Shown: in pieces, positions 58,718 through 64,000 of the stretch
Position numbering within the stretch: the stretch's first letter is position 1
Layout: every line of letters begins with the position of its first letter
Source: Tethya wilhelma
Taxonomy: Eukaryota > Porifera > Demospongiae > Tethyida > Tethyidae
Length of the DNA stretch: 64,000 nt
Reading direction: 5' to 3'
Assembly (NCBI GenBank): GCA_964030475.1
Contig: CAXIPT010000008.1
Location: forward strand, 4,340,568 to 4,404,567
Made by a program: the position numbers and the translations under genes
Notes under the pieces: generated by a model
Seen by the model: the letters and a program-made list of their open reading frames with translations, nothing else
Database searches by the model: none
What the model was told of the DNA's origin: nothing

Positions 58718-59087
58718 TAGCCAGGGCAGCCACCAAGATAATGATAGGTTTTGTTTTTGCTTATTTTGTCGTCTCTGTTTTACAAATATATCCCCTGTAT
58801 GATTTGTACAGAACGTACGTAGAGTGAGAGAGTATATGTGTGTACGTAAAATTTATGATATTTGATATTATATCACTCCATTTATGAGAGATATGCTGCT
58901 AATTGCCAACTGGGAGGTACATATATATATATGTACACTACACTACCATTTTCAAAGGTCAAAAGTTCACAAGCCTTAGGAAAGTGACCTTTTTGTAAAG
59001 GTCGTCATTGTATTTCGTCATGAGTATCCACTGACAAGAGACCATGTCAAGAGTAGTTCTAAAACTGTAACTAGACGTTGTGTGATC

Positions 59088-61008
59088 ATGCTGTGCTCTC
59101 CACTTGCACAAAGATGGCTCACCTACATCACTGTCAGTTGTTTCTTCCTGGCTGGTGGGATTGAGTACAGTGTCATCTTGCCCACCATGTGGGACTACCT
59201 CAAGTCTAAGGACGGCGAAGAGTGGTTGTACGGACTGACACTGTCCGCTTTTAGCATCTCCAACCTCCTAACGGGACCCCTGTACGGGCTGGTGTTTGAT
59301 AGAACTCACATGACCAAAGCTATTGTCATCTTTGCCAACTTATTTGAGATTGGAGGTAAGTTTCTATGGTTTTATTTTACTATAATATAGCAGGGGAACA
59401 GTTATACATCTGCTATTATATAGCTGCTCTATTATCTGTGATTTTACCATGCACCAGTCAAGGATACATTTATTTAATAGTACATTATTATTTTCAAACA
59501 CAGGCAACTTCATGTACTTTGCTGCCACCTCCAAGTACATGATTCTGGGCAGTCGGTTCATAGTTGGCATAGGAGCAGGTGCAGCTGCAACTATCTTTGG
59601 TGAACTAGCTCGTACGACCACAAAGAAACAGCGAACGACTGTGTTCTCTGTGTTCATGGCAATGAGACAAATAGGACTCATTGTTGGTGAGGGAGAGGGG
59701 ATAGAAAATATATATCTGGTCCATCTGGTTTGAGAATGCCATCGGAAGTGAAATAATGAGATTCATGCATATGGGTTAAAATATAGCTAACTTTTGACTG
59801 CTAACCGATTTCAAAATTTCAAGCATCATTGGAAAGCACTGGTTCTTCCCGTTCTTTTAGTTGCTTTTCCAGCTTCCTACGCCTAGATATTTAGAAAGTT
59901 ATTCAATTTTTTCTGCTGTCATTCTCACCAGATGGACTTTAATAAATCTACACAATCGTATTCACCATATAATAGGTCCCACATTCAACCTGTTCCTGAG
60001 AGTATTAAAATTTTACGCAATCATATTCACCATATACAGGTCCAGCATTCAACCTGTTCTTGAGAATACTAAAATTTAACATTGGACCATTTCCTGTCCA
60101 CAAGCTAACAGCTCCTGGCGTGAGTATAAAATGATTCACTACCTGTCATCAAGTGTTATACTTCCTGTGTATTAAATGTGTGTGTCGTGCCATTGTTATA
60201 GATCTTCATGATGGTGGTGTGGATCGTGATTGAGGTAATGTTTCTATTCATGTTCTACCAGTCGCCTCCCATAAAAGAAGATGTAAAGAATCAACATTCG
60301 AACTCTCAGTCTCCTCTTCAAGCTAGTCCGTCACATGACAATCATGTGACAACAAAGAAAGGCCCTCTCTCCAATGGTATCATATCACCACCACTGCAAT
60401 CGAGAGTTGACTTTCACAAAGAGACAAGTCCCCTTCTCTCCGAGATCTCAGACAGCTCCACCAATGAGCACAGAACACCAGTCATGAATGGCGGCATCCA
60501 TCGCTCCCCATCTCTCCCTCCCCCTACCGGCTATGGTAGCATCCAGTCACCAGCTCCAACAGAAGATGATATAGAGAGTGGGAGTAATAGTTACGAGGAG
60601 ATTGGTGAGCAAGAGAGGAGTGAAGAAGGTGTCGAGAGTCCATCAACGGCTGTGTCTGGTGTTGCTCGATTGAAGAGAGCGTGGAAGCATACCATTTGGA
60701 TGATATCGGAATTACTGAGGGAGGAAATAGTTGTCCTATTGTCCGTTCTTTTCATGACAATGTTCAATCAGGCAACACTTGAGGTGATTACCCGCTACTA
60801 TAATATTATTGTTCTGACAATATTTTGTTGTGATAAATATACAATTTTTTTTGTGTCATGTGTCTCTGCAGGCCATGGTGGTTCCAATGGCTGAAAATTT
60901 ACTGAAATGGACCGAACTTCAAGTCAGCGTCTTCTACAGTGTAGCAGGAGCATTGGTAAAGAGATTTATACAACTAAATGTAGCTCAGCTGATATCCTTC
61001 GATGTTTC

Positions 61009-61062
<54 letters not shown>

Positions 61063-61928
61063 ATAGATCATATTTGCTTTTCTTATAGTGACTGCACTCA
61101 GCAGAATCATTGGCGACAGGTAAACCACTCAATCTCAAGGCAATCGAATAAGATACCATACTTAACTTCATTTTGATTCCCCTCTTGTCCCTCCCAGATG
61201 GCAGATGCTAATTGGTCTGATCTTTGAATTGTTTGGCTATGTCTGGATGATTGCACTACTGGGAGAAGCAACTAGTGGTAGGTATCTACATACTTTTCAT
61301 ATAACAATCACATAACAGTCATAGTTATTGTGTATATTATGAGACCTCTCTCTCTCTCTCTCTCTGCTCTTATGTAGACACTCCGTGGGTTCTTGAGAGG
61401 TTCATCGTTGGAGGTACATTCAATGTCTTTGGTCTCCCATTCTTCATCGTCACTGGTGCATCGCTCTACTCCAAGTTTCTACCTCAACACATCCAAGGTG
61501 AGTCCACATTTTCGTTGTCCACATTTGTATGTTGCTGTACATAATTATAGTAGCTCAGTGATAAGTGCATGTTGTACTAGAATTCAAATAACAGACCTTT
61601 ATTATAAGGTTGGAATCCCAGGTAAATCTTGAGATTTTTTTCCATTGAATTTCCATGTGCAGGATTTGGCCAAGGTATTCGTAGATCGTGCCTCTCTCTG
61701 GCTACCATTCTTGGTCCTCTATGGGCCGGGGGTGCTGTGGCATTCTCTAACTACTACATACTACTCGGTGTTCCTTGTGGACTCTTGTTGCTTGTCATGG
61801 TAAGCTAGGGTGTAAAATAAAGTAAATAAGAGTGATTTCAGTCTATTGTCTTTATATTACTGCAGGCATTGGTTGGTCTCTCCTACTCTCAGCTAAAAGA
61901 GCCTGGGAAAACAGCGTGTCGCTTTTAA
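59088..61928 (+). CDS. MFSD8: MFSD8-like lysosomal major-facilitator transporter
   Basis: Ten exons in phase (59088-59355, 59504-59686, 60040-60119, 60202-60783, 60872-60955, 61067-61119, 61198-61277, 61378-61497, 61663-61799, 61866-61928) give 549 residues, close to human MFSD8/CLN7 (518). The protein has about twelve hydrophobic helices in two halves. A long hydrophilic loop (KEDVKNQHSNSQS to the DDIESGSNSYEEI region) lies between them. The motif GPLYGLVFDRTHMTKA is the MFS loop 2-3 signature, and FIVGIGAGAAATIFGELARTTT matches the MFSD8 helix 4-5 region. The second half shows VLLSVLFMTMFNQATLEAM and FGLPFFIVTGASLYSK. MFSD8 is a lysosomal chloride channel/transporter linked to Batten disease in people. 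The N-terminal dileucine-type sorting region of the human protein is not seen. It might instead be a related SPX/MFS paralogue. Confidence 0.75.
59953..60017 (+). repeat. Duplicated, unused copy of MFSD8 exon 3 start
   Basis: This 65-bp segment repeats the acceptor and first half of MFSD8 exon 3, which follows directly at 60018-60078. The copy keeps an AATAG acceptor and would read PTFNLFLRVLKF against PAFNLFLRILKF. It lacks a donor, and using it would shift the frame into a stop. Confidence 0.8.
61013..61058. repeat. (CA)n microsatellite before MFSD8 exon 6
   Basis: A CA run of 23 units separated by only CCTATAG from the exon at 61067. The usual long pyrimidine tract is missing. Confidence 0.92.
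61346..61365 (+). repeat. (CT)n run at MFSD8 exon 8 acceptor
   Basis: Ten CT units, then GCTCTTATGTAG, form the 3' splice site of the exon at 61378. Confidence 0.85.
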
Positions 61929-62185
61929 ATCATTCCTCTTCAAAACAACAACAACAACAATTACAACAGCAACAACAACAACAGTATTATTTAGTTTTTT
62001 AACTTCCTTTTCTTATGTCCATTATATGCACAATCAATTATGGCAAACCATTAGTCTTTTTTTTTGGTAATGGTCATCAAAAATTTTGAAATATCCGCGC
62101 CCTGCTGCGCGGAAGTATGTGCACGTGGCCTGTACTGTGCTGTAAGTTGCATCAGATGGCTACAGCTACCTATATCTAAGTCAAG
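61929..62185. other. Intergenic, MFSD8 3' UTR / DNAJA3 promoter
   Basis: 257 bp with a CAA-rich tract (about 61942-61982) just after the MFSD8 stop, probably in its 3' UTR. A GC-richer part at about 62095-62150 precedes the DNAJA3 start. Confidence 0.45.
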
Positions 62186-63982
62186 ATGAAGAGCTGGAGG
62201 TCGCCAGTGATGCTGACGGCACCCTTGTTGATGTGTAACGCACAGAGAATAGCTACAGCTGGTTGCAGGACAGTGTGTAGCTGCACTCGGATCCCACGTG
62301 CAGAACTTGTTCTAAATAATGCCCACCATCATCCTAAGCTCTACAAAAAATCTGCAATAAATTTAACGAAGACCCGTGCAATCCATTCATCAAGTAAAGC
62401 CCACCAGTGTGCAGTCATTAGACAGCCATTTGAGAATCTATTTATCATTAACACCTCACACATGCACTCACAACAGGTAGCCTATCCAAAGAAGATTACT
62501 ACAAAGTTCTTGGAGTTCCACGAAATGCCAGCCAGAAGGAGATCAAAAAAGCCTACTATGAGGTAGAAAAATCTTTTGCTGGGTAGTCTTCTTCATCAGT
62601 GACATTAATATGCTTATGTATACCTGCAGCTGGCCAAGAAGTACCATCCTGATCGCAACAAGGAAGACCCACAGGCTGCCAAGAAATTCACTGAAGTTGG
62701 AGAAGCGTACGAGGTATAATGTGCAGTTGAATCGATCACACAAATATGCAGTGATGTCATCATTACATCGTGTGTTTTAGGTGCTAAGGGACGAGAACAA
62801 GAGACAGATGTACGATGCAACGGGACATTCAGAGTACACTGCCACTGGCGGGGGACCTGGAGGAGCGGGTGGCTTCACTGCATCACAAGCTGAGGAAATA
62901 TTTCGGCAGTTTTTTGGCGGAGATATGAATTTTGGTGGTGGATCGATTTTCGAGCAAGGCTTTGGTTCAACCACAAACACTCACCATCTGGTGCTCAACC
63001 TGACCTTCAATGAAGCAGTGAGAGGCTGCACCAAAGAGATGTCCATGAGAGTCCAGGGCACTTGTGAGAGGTGCTTTGGAAGCGGAGGGGAGCCAGGTAC
63101 AAAGGAACAGACCTGTCCTTACTGCCGAGGGACCGGCATGGTATGGTTGTACAAAAACATGATACCTACTACTGATGTGCTATATATGCATTACGATTTC
63201 AGGAAGCTATCAGCACTGGTCTCTTCCACATGAAGTCCACTTGTCGCAGATGTCATGGCCAAGGAAGGATCATCACCACTCCTTGTCGCCAGTGCTCGGG
63301 GAAGGGTACTACCACACGCACACAGACAGTGAATGTCCAGGTCCCGGCTGGCGTGGAGAATGGACAAACAGTTAGAGTCCCTGTTGGCCACTCGGAGGCC
63401 TATGTCCAGCTCCAGGTCAGATTGAAAATAATGGCTGTTTTGCTATGGCACATGTACATTGTCAAGTATAAGGGGTTTTTTTCTTTTTCTTTTTGCTCTG
63501 TTTAGGTTCAAGATAGTGATATATTTACTAGAGATGGTTTTGACGTTCACTCTGATGCTAGTGTGAGCTTCACTCAGGCCATTCTTGGAGGAGAGGTGGC
63601 CATCCCTGGTCTCAATGGGCAGATTGTCGTCAAGGTGAGATCACATGACTGGTGACTGGTTGCATCACGCACATGATCAGCGTGCTTTGCCATTTTTGTC
63701 AGATTCCGGCTGGTGTCCAATCTCATCATAGAATTAGGTTATCAAACAGGGGCATCCCTAGATTGAATAGCTTTGGAAACGGAGACCACTATGTGCACGT
63801 CAAAATACAAATACCAAAGTAAGTTAGTATCGATCAGATGAATACAAATCAAACATTTCAATGCAATCTGCTCTTTCAGGAAACTAACTTCCAGAGAAAG
63901 AGAATTAATAACGGAGTTTGCAAAGATGGAAGATTTAAAGGATGGAAGTGTTGATGGAATTGAACAAGGTCAGAAAGTATAG
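62186..63982 (+). CDS. DNAJA3: DNAJA3 / Tid1 mitochondrial Hsp40
   Basis: DNAJA3 is the mitochondrial J-protein that stimulates mtHsp70 (HSPA9). Exons in phase: 62186-62393, 62477-62562, 62630-62713, 62781-63140, 63203-63415, 63506-63634, 63703-63818, 63880-63982. The N-terminal 70 residues are basic and Ser-rich, like a mitochondrial presequence. The J domain follows ([20 protein letters not shown], with the catalytic HPD in KYHPDRN). Next are a Gly-rich linker and the cysteine-rich zinc region with all four repeats [24 protein letters not shown] and CRQCSGKG. Two beta-barrel substrate domains complete the fold. The last exon reads to TAG at 63980-63982, giving 432 residues (human 480, shorter isoforms known). 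A possible donor at 63969 (GTCAG) could instead extend the gene past the window. Confidence 0.93.
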
Positions 63983-64000
63983 TAGCTGGCATTCTTGGTG

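Noticed and set aside
1..64000. CRISPR arrays, tRNA genes, bacterial operons or viral elements
   Set aside because: No regularly spaced unique-spacer repeats, no cloverleaf with A/B boxes and no viral or bacterial gene sets were seen on either strand; the tandem repeats are microsatellites or coding heptads.

Overview
This is nuclear DNA from an animal. It carries about fifteen protein-coding genes split by GT-AG introns, mostly 60-300 bp long. Gene spacing is tight and strands alternate. Dinucleotide microsatellites, (CA)n and (GA)n, are very dense. Animal-specific families are present: sarcoglycan, Mastermind-like, AF4/FMR2 (AFF), C2CD3, DDIAS and TRAF. My best guess is a marine, early-branching invertebrate such as a sponge. 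That guess rests on compact introns, an intronless TRAF-like gene and an apparent allelic divergence near 4%; it is not a firm identification. The assembly is a draft. It has single-N joins at 9073, 33590, 41214 and 53088, and an N run at 50257-50335.

Layout, left to right: C2CD3 (minus, 1-4399, 3' end off the window); an unrecognised single-pass membrane protein of about 974 aa (plus, 4781-12542); AGK (minus, 12868-14968); a gamma/delta-type sarcoglycan (plus, 15136-16503); IK/RED (minus, 18816-21795); MLH1 (plus, 21890-25539); DDIAS/noxin (minus, 25724-27384); an intronless TRAF-like E3 gene (plus, 27558-28847); ALKBH8 without its methyltransferase half (minus, 29008-30349); a Mastermind-like gene (minus, 30692-37737); an AFF-family super-elongation-complex scaffold (minus, 38485-52389, 18 exons); PCF11 (minus, 52953-57393, interrupted by a gap); a RAB30-like GTPase (plus, 57863-58717); an MFSD8-like transporter (plus, 59088-61928); and DNAJA3/Tid1 (plus, 62186-63982).

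Two blocks appear twice in direct orientation: 15558-17752 with 17794-19965, and 32070-33589 with 33591-35075. Each copy contains truncated exons. Both pairs differ by about 4% in exons, mostly at silent sites, and each junction lies at a microsatellite or an N. I read them as allelic contig ends that failed to merge, not as real gene duplications.

Five neighbouring pairs are head-to-head across about 90-470 bp and may share promoters: C2CD3/membrane protein, AGK/sarcoglycan, IK/MLH1, DDIAS/TRAF and PCF11/RAB30. From memory, the human orthologues of C2CD3, DDIAS, ALKBH8, MAML2, PCF11 and RAB30 lie on 11q, and those of SGCD, IK, AFF4 and MAML1 lie on 5q. The window therefore looks like a remnant of ancient animal linkage. 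No single pathway unites the genes, although MLH1, DDIAS and ALKBH8 (genome and tRNA maintenance) sit side by side and AFF, PCF11 and Mastermind-like all act in RNA polymerase II transcription.

I found no CRISPR array, prokaryotic operon or tRNA gene. The best candidates for something undescribed are the orphan membrane protein, two MITE-like inverted-repeat elements (one starting six bases inside a PCF11 intron), and the consistent use of (CT)n microsatellites as polypyrimidine tracts.
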